From contig NZ_JAJGQH010000007.1 in the NCBI RefSeq assembly GCF_020783655.1, forward strand, positions 1 through 64,000: a DNA stretch of 64,000 nucleotides, read 5' to 3'. A program made the translations under genes and the position numbers. The number at the start of each line of letters is the position of its first letter. Within the stretch, counting starts at the first letter, position 1. Below, one piece after another: positions 42,763-51,838 of this stretch. The notes beneath the pieces are model-generated. The model was not told where the DNA came from. It saw only the letters and a list, made by a program, of their open reading frames with translations, and did not search any database. This DNA is from Xanthomonas melonis. Lineage in GTDB: Bacteria > Pseudomonadota > Gammaproteobacteria > Xanthomonadales > Xanthomonadaceae.

Positions 42763-45233
42763 GCATCGTTGCACCGTTCCTCTTCGTCATCCTGGCGGCG
42801 GGCATCGCTGCCTATCACCGGATGCGCCTTGCCACCTGGGTTGCGATCAGCGCCTGCGTGCTGGTGGCGTGCTGGCTGTTGGGCGCCAATCTCACGGCCA
42901 CCCTCGTCGCCGCAGCGTTGGTCGTGCTGGTATCGGCCCCGGTGCTGTTGCCGTTCCTGCGCAAGCCGCTGCTGACCACGCCGTTGATGGGCTTCTTCCG
43001 CAAGGTGCTGCCGCCGCTCTCGCAGACCGAGCGCATCGCGCTGGAAACCGGCTCGGTCGGTTTCGAGGGCGAGCTGTTCACCGGCGACCCGGATTGGCAG
43101 AAGCTGCTCAACTACCCCAAGCCGCAGCTGACGGCCGAAGAGCAGGCCTTCCTGGACGGCCCGGTCGAAGAGCTGTGCAAGATGGTCAATGACTGGGAGA
43201 TCACCCACGTCCACGCCGACCTGCCACCGGAGCTGTGGGATTTCATCAAGAAGAACAAGTTCTTCGGCATGATCATTCCCAAGCAGTACGGCGGCCTGGG
43301 CTTCAGCGCGCTGGCGCACCACAAGGTGATCCAGAAGCTGTCCTCGATCTCCAGCGTGGTCAGCTCCACGGTCGGTGTGCCGAATTCGCTCGGCCCCGGC
43401 GAGCTGCTGCTGCACTACGGTACCCCGGAACAGAAGGACTATTACCTGCCGCGTCTGGCGGTTGGTGCGGAAGTGCCATGTTTCGGCCTGACCGGTCCGT
43501 TCGCCGGCTCGGATGCGACCTCGATCCCGGACTACGGCATCGTCTGCAAGGGCGAGTGGAACGGCGCCAACGTGCTCGGCGTCAAGCTCACCTTCGACAA
43601 GCGCTACATCACCTTGGCACCGGTGGCCTCGCTGATCGGCCTGGCCTTCCGCGCCTACGATCCGGAAGGCTTGATCGGCGACAAGAAGGACATCGGCATC
43701 ACCCTGGCGCTGCTGCCGCGCGAAACGCCCGGTGTGGAAATCGGCCGCCGCCACTTCCCATTGAACTCGCCGTTCCAGAACGGCCCGATCCATGGCGAAG
43801 AGGTGTTCATTCCGCTGAGCCAGCTGATCGGCGGCGTGGAGATGGTCGGCAAGGGCTGGAACATGCTCAACGAGTGCCTGGCCGTGGGTCGTTCGATCAC
43901 CCTGCCCTCCACCGCCAGCGGCGGCAGCAAGGCTGCGGCGGTGGTCACCGGTGCGTATGCGCGCATCCGCAAGCAGTTCGGCCTGTCGGTCGGCCGCTTC
44001 GAAGGCGTGGAAGAGGCGTTGGCACGCATCGGCGGCAAGGCCTATGCGATCAGTGCGCTGTCTCAGGCCACGGCAGCGGCGGTGGATCGTGGCGACGTTC
44101 CATCGGTGCCGTCGGCGATTGCCAAGTACCACTGCACCACCATGGGCCGCGAAGTGGTCAGCGACATGATGGATGTGATCGGCGGCAAGGGCATCATCCT
44201 GGGACCGCGCAACTTCGCCGGCCGCGCCTGGCAGGCGGCTCCGATCGGCGTGACGGTGGAAGGCGCCAACATCATGACCCGCAGCCTGCTGATCTTCGGC
44301 CAGGGCGCAATCCTGTGCCATCCGTGGGTGATGAAGGAAATGCAGGCGGCGCAGGACCCGGATACGCGTCGTGGCCTGGAAGCATTCGACCAGAGCCTGT
44401 TCGGCCATATCCGCTTCGGCATCTCCAATGCAGTGCGTTCGTTCTGGTTCGGTTTGACCGGCGCACGTCTCGGCGCGGCGCCGGGCGACGCCTACACCCG
44501 CCGTTTCTTCCGCAAGCTGGATCGTTATTCGGCCAACCTGGCGTTGATGGCCGACGTGTCGATGCTGATGCTGGGCGGCAAGTTGAAGTTCAAGGAATCG
44601 CTGTCCGGTCGCCTCGGCGACGTGCTGAGCCACATCTACATGACCAGCGCGATGCTCAAGCGCTACCACGACGAGGGTGCGCCGGCGAGCGACCAGCCGT
44701 TGCTGGCCTGGGCCTTCCACGACAGCGTGCACAAGATCGAAACCGCGCTGTCGGCTGCGCTGCGCAACTTCCCGATCCGTCCGGTGGGTTGGTTGATGTG
44801 GGTGCTGATCTTCCCACTGGGCCGTCGTGCCGAAGCGCCTGGCGATCGTCTGGGACACCGCGTGGCGTCGCTGCTGATGGCACCGAACGAGGCACGCGAC
44901 CGTCTGGCGCAGGGCGTGTTCCTGACGCCGTGCGCGAACAATCCGGGCGGCCGCATCGCCAGCTATCTGACCAAGGCGGTGATGGCCGAGCCGGTGGAGC
45001 GCAAGTTCCTCAAGGCGCTCAAGACCAAGGGCATCGAAGCATTGGACTTCACCGCCCAGCTCGACGAGGCAGTGGCCGAAGGCGTGTTGACCACAGACGA
45101 GCGCAAGCTGCTGGAAGAGCTGCGCGAGATCATGATGGACACCATCACCGTCGACGACTTCGATCCGCATGAGCTGCGTGCGGCCAGCTTCTACGACAAA
45201 CCGCAGGCGCAACAGCCGCGCGAAGCGGCCTGA
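42759..45233 (+). CDS. fadE: Acyl-CoA dehydrogenase, FadE type
   Basis: Catalyses the first step of beta-oxidation with FAD. The 824-aa protein is the long FadE form (E. coli 814 aa). Two N-terminal hydrophobic segments (about 1-22 and 25-65) lead into the core, with IIPKQYGGLGFSALAHHKV, CFGLTGPFAGSDATSIPDYG (flavin/substrate region), GRSITLPSTASGGSK, and DVIGGKGIILGPRNFAGRAWQ. The C-terminal extra domain (about 600-824) is typical of FadE. Start: ATG 42759 with GGAG upstream, overlapping the hydrolase stop. It is controlled with the hydrolase, presumably by the divergent TetR protein, and ends at a strong terminator. Confidence 0.95.
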   Translation: MSIVAPFLFVILAAGIAAYHRMRLATWVAISACVLVACWLLGANLTATLVAAALVVLVSAPVLLPFLRKPLLTTPLMGFFRKVLPPLSQTERIALETGSVGFEGELFTGDPDWQKLLNYPKPQLTAEEQAFLDGPVEELCKMVNDWEITHVHADLPPELWDFIKKNKFFGMIIPKQYGGLGFSALAHHKVIQKLSSISSVVSSTVGVPNSLGPGELLLHYGTPEQKDYYLPRLAVGAEVPCFGLTGPFAGSDATSIPDYGIVCKGEWNGANVLGVKLTFDKRYITLAPVASLIGLAFRAYDPEGLIGDKKDIGITLALLPRETPGVEIGRRHFPLNSPFQNGPIHGEEVFIPLSQLIGGVEMVGKGWNMLNECLAVGRSITLPSTASGGSKAAAVVTGAYARIRKQFGLSVGRFEGVEEALARIGGKAYAISALSQATAAAVDRGDVPSVPSAIAKYHCTTMGREVVSDMMDVIGGKGIILGPRNFAGRAWQAAPIGVTVEGANIMTRSLLIFGQGAILCHPWVMKEMQAAQDPDTRRGLEAFDQSLFGHIRFGISNAVRSFWFGLTGARLGAAPGDAYTRRFFRKLDRYSANLALMADVSMLMLGGKLKFKESLSGRLGDVLSHIYMTSAMLKRYHDEGAPASDQPLLAWAFHDSVHKIETALSAALRNFPIRPVGWLMWVLIFPLGRRAEAPGDRLGHRVASLLMAPNEARDRLAQGVFLTPCANNPGGRIASYLTKAVMAEPVERKFLKALKTKGIEALDFTAQLDEAVAEGVLTTDERKLLEELREIMMDTITVDDFDPHELRAASFYDKPQAQQPREAA

Positions 45234-45710
45234 GTCGACGGCGAGGTCGCTGCCACGATGGAAACGAACGGCGAGCTCAGGCTCGCCGTTTGCTTTTGTT
45301 CTTCCTTCATTGCATCGGTCGCGGCACCGAAGCGGTCAAGGCCGACTGCCGTGCCAGTCGCCGGGGCTGCCATCGATCCGCTGCGCGGCAGTTGCCGGGG
45401 TCCGCCCGGGCTGGCGGGCCAGAAGATGCGCATGGCCGTAGCGTCGAACGTATCAGCGCCCTTGTTGCCCACACGGACTGTTGCCTCAGCAACGCGCAGC
45501 CCGGGACCTTCGCGGGCGCGCTTGGAGGGTGCACGGACCATCGCGCGCGGTCCGCGATCGGCCTGATGCGCAGAATCGGGCCGGTGGCAGCTGCGCAGAT
45601 GAGCCCTGCTGCCGGCTACGCCCTGCGCCTGCGGGCCAGTGCGGCAAGGCGCGTCATTCGCCGCCGACAGCTGCGCCTGTGCGCAGGCCGCGTTGCCGAT
45701 GGATCCTCGC
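45234..45710. other. Convergent intergenic region after fadE
   Basis: It holds the fadE terminator at its left end. Frames on both strands beyond it have no recognisable protein features, so nothing is called in about 45301-45710. Confidence 0.55.
45267..45300 (+). terminator. Rho-independent terminator of the fadE operon
   Basis: Perfect ten-base stem AACGGCGAGC / GCTCGCCGTT with loop TCAG, then TGCTTTTGTT. Confidence 0.8.
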
Positions 45711-46064
45711 TCAGGCCGGCAGCCAGAGCAGCGCCAGTGCGATCAACGCCGGCACCGCCTGCACGAAGAAGATGCGGCGATTGACGCTGTAAGCGCCATA
45801 GCACCCCGCCACGACCACGCATCCCAGGAAGAAGGTGAGCACATCGGCACGCGCGGCCAACGCGCCCCAGAACAACCCTGCCGCCAGGAAGCCGTTGTAG
45901 AGCCCCTGATTGGCCGCCAGCACGCGCGTGGCCTGTGCCTTCTCCGGCGTGTTGCGGAAGGTCTTCAGGCCCAATGGACGGGTCCACAACAGCATCTCCA
46001 ACACCAGGATGTAGACGTGCAACAGAGCAACACACAGGCCGGCGACGATGGCGAACAGGGACAT
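45711..46064 (-). CDS. DUF1304 family small membrane protein
   Basis: A 117-aa protein with four hydrophobic segments. The DUF1304 pattern is visible: LLHVYILVLEMLLW at the start, then RNTPEKAQATRVLAANQGLYNGFLAAGLFWG (named by its ends), with the conserved N-Q-G-x-Y-N, and VVVAGCYGAYSVNRRIFFVQAVPALIAL. The function of the family is not established. Start: ATG 46064; the frame continues upstream without family similarity. It appears to stand alone. Confidence 0.88.
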   Translation of the reverse strand: MSLFAIVAGLCVALLHVYILVLEMLLWTRPLGLKTFRNTPEKAQATRVLAANQGLYNGFLAAGLFWGALAARADVLTFFLGCVVVAGCYGAYSVNRRIFFVQAVPALIALALLWLPA

Positions 46065-46359
46065 GGCAGACCACTGAGAAGGATGTGGCGGCAAGCATAG
46101 CCGCGATGACGCCGGATTGGCTGTTCGGACGCCCACATGCCGAACACCGCCATCTTCCGACAGCGAAACAGCCGTGCAGTCATGCCTTCGCATGAACCGC
46201 ATCAGGACCATATTGAGCAGCCGGCGGACCGGTGGACGCCGCTGCACGCGCGACCGCACATGACACGCCGACCGGCCACGCATCGTGGCGGTGGAGCCGA
46301 CGTGCGGGAGAGCGCACTGCCCGGGCGCGACGGCCTATCGGCGCCGCGGCCCGGAACGG
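46065..46359. other. Intergenic region; nothing recognised
   Basis: Lies between two minus-strand membrane-protein genes. No terminator, promoter or coding frame was recognised. Confidence 0.45.
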
Positions 46360-47718
46360 TCAGTCGTGCGTCCCGGCGGCACCCGGCATGCGTTCCGCGG
46401 GCAGCTTGCGTGCCTGCCGCAGCAGGCCGAACGCGGCCACCGTCATGCCTGTGGCCGCCAGCAAGCCCACCCCGAAGACCGTGCTCGAACCGAATGCGGA
46501 CACCAGTTTGTGGATCCAGACGAAGCTCAGGTCGCCGCCCCGGTAGACCACCGTATCGATCGCCGCACCGGCCTTGTAGCGCCATTGGCGATCGACGCGC
46601 GTGTACAGCGTCTCGCGCGCCGGCTTGGCAAGCGCGAACTCGCTGGAGCGCGTGATCACCTGCACGATGGCGATCATCAAAGGCAGTGGCGAGGCAGTCA
46701 GCAGCGCATAGCCCACCACGATGGTCACACCGGGAATCAGCAGCGCTGGCGCGATCCCGAAACGCGACAACAGCGCACGCGTCGCCAGCAGTTGCAGCAC
46801 CAGCGTCAGCGCGTTGACCGCCAGATCGATGCTTGCGTAGTACGCCGTGCTGGCGGCCGCATCCGTATACAGCCGCCGTACCAGCGCGGCCTGTTCGTTG
46901 TAGAGCAAGGTGCCGACACCCACGCCGAACAAGGTCATCAGCGCCAGCCAGCGCAGCAATGGCTCGCGCACGATCAACTTGAGCCCGCCGAACACATCGC
47001 CGCCCATCGGCACTTCGCCGGAGTCCAGCCGGAACTGCCGCTCGCGCGCCACCGCCCACAGCCGCAGCCGCAGCACGCACACCACGCACACCGTCAACAA
47101 GCCGGCCGAGACCAGCATCAGATGCGCGATGCCGATGCGCTCGACCAGCGTGCGGGTGAGGATCGGCCCGAGGAACGCGCCCAGCGTCCCCGCCGCACCG
47201 ATGTAGCCGTAGTAGTTGCGTGCCTCGGCATTGCTGAAGACATCGGCCATGAAGCTCCAGAACACCGCCACCGCGAACAGGTTGAACACCGTCACCCACA
47301 GGAAGAACGCCATGCCGCGCCCGGGCACACCGCTGTCGAACAGCACATAGAACAGCAGCAGGGTCGCAATGAAAAACCCGTAGACCACCGGCAGGAATAC
47401 CCGTCGCGGGTAACGGCTGACCAGTGCTCCGTACACCGGCTGCAGCAGCAACATGATCAGGAAGGTGCAGGTAAACAGGACCTGCAGGGTGAAGTCCTTG
47501 AGCGGAATGCCGTGCGCGGCGAAGAACGCGATCATGCCTGCAGGAAAGATCGCTTCCACCTCGGCCGATGCGCCCATCGCCTCGCGTACCGGACGCAGCA
47601 CGTAATACCCGCTGAGCAGGCAGAAAAAGTACAGGAAGGACCAAGCCAGCGGCGGCGAGCTGCGCAGCGCCTGCCCCAGCCGACCGAGCGCCGAACGCGG
47701 CGCAGGCGAGCCAGTCAT
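46360..47718 (-). CDS. Membrane transporter of the NTP/NDP-exchange (Npt1/2) / MFS-like type
   Basis: A 452-aa polytopic inner-membrane protein with about 12 helices. Features include WSFLYFFCLLSGYYVLRPVREAMG at the start (given by its ends), FLIMLLLQPVYGALVSRYPRR, NLFAVAVFWSFMADVFSNAEARNYYGYIGAAGTLG (given by its ends) and a late ARETLYTRVDRQWRYKAGA. These fit the bacterial relatives of ATP/ADP translocases that are widespread outside intracellular parasites. Real nucleotide exchange is unlikely in a free-living cell, and the substrate is unknown. The ATG at 47718 is divergent from the beta-lactamase-like gene. Confidence 0.82.
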   Translation of the reverse strand: MTGSPAPRSALGRLGQALRSSPPLAWSFLYFFCLLSGYYVLRPVREAMGASAEVEAIFPAGMIAFFAAHGIPLKDFTLQVLFTCTFLIMLLLQPVYGALVSRYPRRVFLPVVYGFFIATLLLFYVLFDSGVPGRGMAFFLWVTVFNLFAVAVFWSFMADVFSNAEARNYYGYIGAAGTLGAFLGPILTRTLVERIGIAHLMLVSAGLLTVCVVCVLRLRLWAVARERQFRLDSGEVPMGGDVFGGLKLIVREPLLRWLALMTLFGVGVGTLLYNEQAALVRRLYTDAAASTAYYASIDLAVNALTLVLQLLATRALLSRFGIAPALLIPGVTIVVGYALLTASPLPLMIAIVQVITRSSEFALAKPARETLYTRVDRQWRYKAGAAIDTVVYRGGDLSFVWIHKLVSAFGSSTVFGVGLLAATGMTVAAFGLLRQARKLPAERMPGAAGTHD

Positions 47719-48047
47719 GCCGACAACGAAGTCCGTATGGACGAGCCCGACAGGAAGAACATGGCAGCGGCGGCACCTGACGAGGAAGCGCGCACGTTAG
47801 CGGATGCGGGCATCGTCAACAACACACTGCCCCCTGTGCGACAGCATTGCCCCGCTTTCCCCGGCACGCGGCTTGCAGCATGCCCACATGGCGGCGCCCG
47901 ACCCCAGCTCTGGGGGCGGACAGACCAGATTGCGGGACCCAAATCGTCAATAGGATCAATACGATGCCCATTCATCTTCCGGCAGTTTGTGCTATTGCGA
48001 AGTGCGGCGCTAGAATCGCCGAAGGCAGTGGAACAGGCGGGACAACC
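47719..48047. other. Divergent promoter region, transporter / beta-lactamase-like gene
   Basis: No gene. TAGAAT at 48011-48016 with TTGTGC 18 bases upstream (47987-47992) is a plausible promoter for the rightward gene. No promoter was recognised for the leftward gene. Confidence 0.5.
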
Positions 48048-49427
48048 ATGACACAAATGCGCAGGCGCCGACGGTTCCGTCCGTTGGCCATCGGGCTGCT
48101 CGGGGCTTTATTGCCACTGGCCCTCTCTTCCACGGCACAGACGCCTGCGCCCACAGCTTCCGCATTGCAGCCGGCCACCATCGCGCAGTCGCCCACTGCC
48201 CCGCTGGCATACCGCGCCTCGCTGCCGGCCAGCAGCGTGCTCGCACCGGCCGCCGGTTTCGATGTGGCGGCGTTCGAGTCGATGGCCGACCAGCTGACCT
48301 ATGGCAACCGTGTACCGGGTATGGCGATGGCCATCGTCCAGGGCGGCAAGGTCCTCAGTGCGCGCGGCTACGGTGTTACCGACGTCAATCGTCCGCAGCC
48401 GGTCGATGGCCATACCGTGTTCCGTCTGGCATCGCTGTCCAAGGCCTTTGCCGGCACCATGGCCGGCCTGCTGGTCAACGACGGCGTGCTGCGCTGGGAC
48501 AGCAAGGTGGTCGATTACGTGCCCGGCTTCCAGCTCAGCGACGGTGCGGCCACCCGCCAGCTGACCGTGGCCGAAGTGCTCAGCCATCGTGTGGGGCTGA
48601 CCCGCAATGCCTACGATCGCGACATCGAGTCCAACGCGGACTATTACTCGCTGAGCCACAAGCTGGCCTCGGCGCCGCTGCGCTGCGCGCCGGGCGATTG
48701 CTACGCCTATCAGAACGTCGCCTTCAGCCTGGTCGGCGATGTGGTGTTCGCCGCCTCCGGCAGTTTTTACGAACAATCGGTGGAACGCCGCATCTTCAAG
48801 CCGTTGGGCATGAACGATGCGAGCATGGGGCTGGCCGGCATCCAGGCCAGCCCGCATTGGGCGCGTCCGCATGTGCGCAGCCGCAACGGCTGGGTGTCGC
48901 TCACACCCAAGCCCACCTACTATCGCCTCGCTCCAGCCGCCGGCGTCAATGCGAGCGCCAGCGACATGGCGCAGTGGCTGCTGGCGCATACCGGCCATCG
49001 CACCGATGTGCTGCCTGCACCACTGCTCGCCACCCTGCATGCGCCGCTGGTATCCACACCCGGCGAAATGCGGTCCGGCTGGCGGCACGAACGCGTGGAC
49101 GCGGCCAGCTATGCGCTGGGCTGGCGTGTGTTCGACTATGCCGGCCATCAGGTGATCTTCCACGCCGGTGCGGTACAGGGCTATCGCGGCCTGGTCGCGC
49201 TGCTGCCCGAGCGCGACCTCGGCGTTGCCATCATGTGGAACGGTGAAAGCGGTTTGCCGTCGGGCATGCTGCCGACCATTCTGGACCGCGCGCTCGGCCT
49301 GCCGGCGAAGCGTTGGCTGGACATCGATGTAGACGGTGATTTCGGCAGCGAGAACATGCTGGCCGAACGACCCGATCCGGCCGGCAAGGGCGCTTCGTCC
49401 GGCAAGTCGGTGGCCTCGCCGCGCTGA
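48048..49427 (+). CDS. Exported serine hydrolase of the beta-lactamase / DD-peptidase family
   Basis: A 459-aa class C beta-lactamase-fold protein (AmpH-like). Residues 1-31 form a basic start plus hydrophobic signal segment. The catalytic SxxK is SLSK (Ser129, Lys132), the second motif is YQN in CYAYQNVAFSLVG, and the third, normally KTG or HxG, is HAG in VIFHAGAVQGYRG. ILTVAEVLSHRVGL-type sequence precedes the second motif. The motifs fit a peptidoglycan-processing peptidase or esterase better than a resistance enzyme, but activity cannot be decided. Start: ATG 48048; the frame upstream is non-coding. A promoter is visible about 35 bp upstream. Confidence 0.88.
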   Translation: MTQMRRRRRFRPLAIGLLGALLPLALSSTAQTPAPTASALQPATIAQSPTAPLAYRASLPASSVLAPAAGFDVAAFESMADQLTYGNRVPGMAMAIVQGGKVLSARGYGVTDVNRPQPVDGHTVFRLASLSKAFAGTMAGLLVNDGVLRWDSKVVDYVPGFQLSDGAATRQLTVAEVLSHRVGLTRNAYDRDIESNADYYSLSHKLASAPLRCAPGDCYAYQNVAFSLVGDVVFAASGSFYEQSVERRIFKPLGMNDASMGLAGIQASPHWARPHVRSRNGWVSLTPKPTYYRLAPAAGVNASASDMAQWLLAHTGHRTDVLPAPLLATLHAPLVSTPGEMRSGWRHERVDAASYALGWRVFDYAGHQVIFHAGAVQGYRGLVALLPERDLGVAIMWNGESGLPSGMLPTILDRALGLPAKRWLDIDVDGDFGSENMLAERPDPAGKGASSGKSVASPR

Positions 49428-49687
49428 CCCGGTAGGTCGCGGTCACCGGCGCCCCGTGGCGCACATGCAGATACAGGCGGCTTCGGCCGCCTGTGTCGTT
49501 TCTGCCGGGCGCGCCATGCACGCAACAGCCGCGGGTATTGTCGAAGGCCACCTGCCACGCTACAGCGACAGGACGACGCGAAGGGCGCGCGGTGCGGCAC
49601 CGCGCAGCTGCGGTGCAGGGATGGAGCAGCACCTCCGCTCGATCGGGCGGATGGATGCGCTGATGGGCTGGCGATGCCGTTGCACAG

Positions 49688-49735
49688 GCCCCCATCCGCC
49701 CTTCGGGCACCTTCCCCCGCAGGCGGGGGAAGGAA
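49688..49735 (-). repeat. Single REP-like palindromic unit, inverted relative to the 17-kb cluster
   Basis: On the minus strand: CCTTCCCCCGC pairing with GCGGGGGAAGG, then GCCC-GAA-GGGC and GGATG. Compared with the 17.1-17.3 kb units, both hairpins carry paired changes that keep base pairing. Confidence 0.75.
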
Positions 49736-49782
49736 GGTAGCAGCTTCGACCTCTGCGGCGTGATGCGACCGCTACGTTCAAT

Positions 49783-49821
49783 AAAAAAGCTCCCTCCCCG
49801 CTGGGCGTCGGGGAGAGAGCT
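49783..49821 (-). terminator. Rho-independent terminator of the histone-like gene
   Basis: On the minus strand, GAGCTCTCTCCCCG and CGGGGAGGGAGC form a long stem, followed by six T (49788-49783). Confidence 0.85.
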
Positions 49822-49850
49822 CGATGGTTACGGCGATCGGGTGGTGCGGA

Positions 49851-50303
49851 TCAGATCAGCGGCGCCGGGGTTGCAGGCAGCGCGACCGGAGCGGCCTTCT
49901 TCTTGCGAGCGGCCGGCTTCTTCTTGGCGACCTTCTTCGCAGCAGGCTTCTTGGCAGCGGACTTCTTGACGGCAGACTTCTTGGTCGCCTTCTTCGCCGT
50001 TGCCTTCTTGGCGCTCTTCTTCACTGCCTTCTTGGCAGCCGTCTTCTTGGTCGCCTTCTTGGCGGTCTTCTTCACTGCCTTCTTGGCGGCGGTCTTCTTG
50101 GTCGCCTTCTTCGCAGTCTTCTTCACTGCCTTCTTGGCGGTTGCCTTCTTCGCAGTCTTCTTGACGGCCTTCTTTGCCGTCTTCTTCACTGCCTTCTTGG
50201 CGGTTGCCTTCTTCGCGACCTTCTTGGTCGCCTTCTTGGCAGCGGTCTTCTTCACTGCCTTCTTGGCGGTGGGTTTCTTTTTCGCAGCTTTTTTAGTGGC
50301 CAT
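49851..50303 (-). CDS. Lys/Ala-rich histone H1-like DNA-binding protein
   Basis: A 150-aa, extremely basic protein built from short repeats of the type KKTAKKA / AKKATKK over about residues 3-125. A Pro/Arg-rich stretch (AAKKPAAKKVAKKK, then PAARKKKAAP) and a neutral tail (VALPATPAPLI) follow. It resembles eukaryotic H1 tails and bacterial AlgP/Hc1-like proteins that compact DNA. The repeated codons make the gene itself a tandem repeat, so length may vary between strains. It has a long leader from a promoter near 50600 and a strong terminator. A role in chromosome organisation is inferred from composition. Confidence 0.9.
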   Translation of the reverse strand: MATKKAAKKKPTAKKAVKKTAAKKATKKVAKKATAKKAVKKTAKKAVKKTAKKATAKKAVKKTAKKATKKTAAKKAVKKTAKKATKKTAAKKAVKKSAKKATAKKATKKSAVKKSAAKKPAAKKVAKKKPAARKKKAAPVALPATPAPLI

Positions 50304-51252
50304 GTAATTGGCTCCTCGTCAGTGAACTATGGAGTTGAAACGCCCAGTTGAACCAAACCCCGCGCCGGCATGCCGTCGTCGGGAACCATCCGCAGGCAAT
50401 GCACGGCGGGACGGATACAGAAACACCCGCATCGAGCGACGACACGGGTGCATGGTCGGAACAGTGCTGCTTTTTTTGGAGGGAAGCGAACCCGACTCCA
50501 CCGTCGATGGCGCTTCGGTGGACGTCTGGAACAAGCTTGTCGGCCCGATGTCGATTCTGCTCACTCTCTTTCGCAGCAATGTCTGCTGGGCGAAACCTAA
50601 TCACGCTTTTTTTTACTGTCAACACTCTTTTGCATTTTTTTTTCAGACCGCCATCGCGACGTCCTGCATCGGAGGGCCATCGGCGCGGAGCGCACCTCCC
50701 AATGCGCTCGACCAGCCTGCGCACGCGCGCGCCCGTGCTTGCGGAAAACCACTTCTTTTTCGCTGTTTTTTTATTGCATCAAGAATTCGAACGGCAGCGA
50801 CAGCAACCCGATCGCCGCAACGCCACGAAGGCATCGAGATCGTCCACCGCCTGTCCGCCAGCTGAAAATATTTTTCGCGACGCATGCGCTTCCGGCGTCG
50901 CACAAGCAGAAATGCGCAAACTTCTCGCGCGTCTCGATCGCTCTGCATGCCTCGATGCACGCGCTCGACGACGTGCGACGCGCGCTCGAACGTGGCACCG
51001 AGACGCCTGTCTGCCATGCACGCGTTCACCGCCTGCACGCTGCATCCTCACGAACGACTCACGCCGGAAACCCGTCGCCCGCTGCGGATCGATCGCATCG
51101 AAGGATGCGGCGAGTGCGCGCAGCGTTCCGGACAACTGCCGGGCCATCGCGCAGCCGATCGGCGACCGACGACGCACCTGGCATGCCGGCCAAGTATGCC
51201 GGCCGACACATGCGACTTGGCCGACACCGCCCGGGAACCGGTACTTCTCCAT
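50304..51252. other. About 950 bp with no convincing gene; long leader of the histone-like gene plus T-tract DNA
   Basis: The left part (50304-50590) is the predicted leader of the histone-like gene. The rest has repeated T tracts (around 50606-50614, 50633-50641, 50754-50775) and an inverted repeat GCGACGC/GCGTCGC at 50877-50901. Long forward frames exist but have no family features and cross the T tracts. A small RNA here is possible but could not be pinned down. Confidence 0.5.
50594..50622 (-). promoter_or_regulatory. Promoter of the histone-like gene (long leader)
   Basis: Minus strand: perfect -35 TTGACA (50622-50617), 17-base A-rich spacer, -10 TAGGTT (50599-50594). A 5' hairpin follows immediately (TTTCGC...GCGAAA around AGCA/TGCT, about 50569-50595). 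The leader to the ATG would be about 285 nt. Confidence 0.6.
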
Positions 51253-51278
51253 AAAAAAGGCCGCTCGGAGAGCGGCCT
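51253..51278 (-). terminator. Rho-independent terminator of gcvH
   Basis: Minus strand nine-base stem AGGCCGCTC / GAGCGGCCT with a TCC loop, then six T (51258-51253). Confidence 0.9.
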
Positions 51279-51303
51279 GGGTGTCGCGGCAGACGGAACC
51301 GGA

Positions 51304-51699
51304 TCAGTGGTCGTCGTCTTCGAGCAGCTCGGCGTAGTCGTCCGGCGACAGCAGATCGTTAAGCTGGTCCTTGTCGTCGATCTCCACCACGAAGATCCAG
51401 CCTTCGCCGTAGGCGTCTTCGTTGATGGTCTCCGGCTTGTCGCCCAACGCGCTGTTGACCTCGACCACGGTACCGCTGACCGGGCTGTAGACGTCGGAGG
51501 CCGCCTTGACCGACTCGACGACCGCAGCACCGTTGCCGGCCTGCACGGTATCGCCGACACCAGGCAATTCGACGTAGACCAGGTCGCCCAACAGGCCCTG
51601 CGCGTGATCGGAAATGCCCACGGTCACACGACCGTTGCTCTCGATGCGGGCCCACTCGTGGGATTTGAGGAACTTGAGGTCGCCAGGAATCTCGCTCAT
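51304..51699 (-). CDS. gcvH: Glycine cleavage system H protein
   Basis: The lipoyl carrier that shuttles the aminomethyl group between the P, T and L proteins. The 131-aa protein has [34 protein letters not shown], and the lipoylation site [14 protein letters not shown] with the modified Lys at about residue 63. The acidic C-terminus (ELLEDDDH) is usual. Start: ATG 51699 with GGAG upstream. It lies 139 bp downstream of gcvT on the same strand, with a strong hairpin between; the P protein gene is not in this window. Confidence 0.96.
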   Translation of the reverse strand: MSEIPGDLKFLKSHEWARIESNGRVTVGISDHAQGLLGDLVYVELPGVGDTVQAGNGAAVVESVKAASDVYSPVSGTVVEVNSALGDKPETINEDAYGEGWIFVVEIDDKDQLNDLLSPDDYAELLEDDDH

Positions 51700-51804
51700 G
51701 GGTGTGCTCCGGGGAAACGGTGGTTGGGGACAGGCGGTTAGTTTAGACCGCGCGATGAGGCAGGTGCACGCGCGTCGCGAAGGCCGTGTTGCTCGCGGTT
51801 GCAC

Positions 51805-51832
51805 GATGCCGGCCGGCTGCGGCCGGCATCGC
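51805..51832 (-). terminator. Hairpin between gcvT and gcvH
   Basis: Perfect 12-base inverted repeat CGATGCCGGCCG / CGGCCGGCATCG with a four-base loop, just after the gcvT stop. There is no U run; it may attenuate or stabilise. Confidence 0.55.
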
Positions 51833-51838
51833 CGGGGA

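Larger units (their letters stand above)
49428..49850. other. Convergent intergenic region with a REP-like unit and a terminator
   Basis: No gene. It contains one copy of the palindromic repeat (49688-49735) and the terminator of the histone-like gene. Confidence 0.6.

Noticed and set aside
42684-45212. 842-codon minus-strand frame opposite fadE
   Set aside because: Antisense shadow; composition is dominated by His/Arg/Gln and no domain is recognisable.
45290-45784. Forward ORF after the fadE terminator
   Set aside because: No RBS or family features, low-complexity Arg/Ala content, and it overlaps the DUF1304 gene on the other strand.
50348-51337. 329-codon forward ORF in the T-tract region
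   Set aside because: It crosses T runs, the promoter of the histone-like gene and the gcvH terminator; no protein features.
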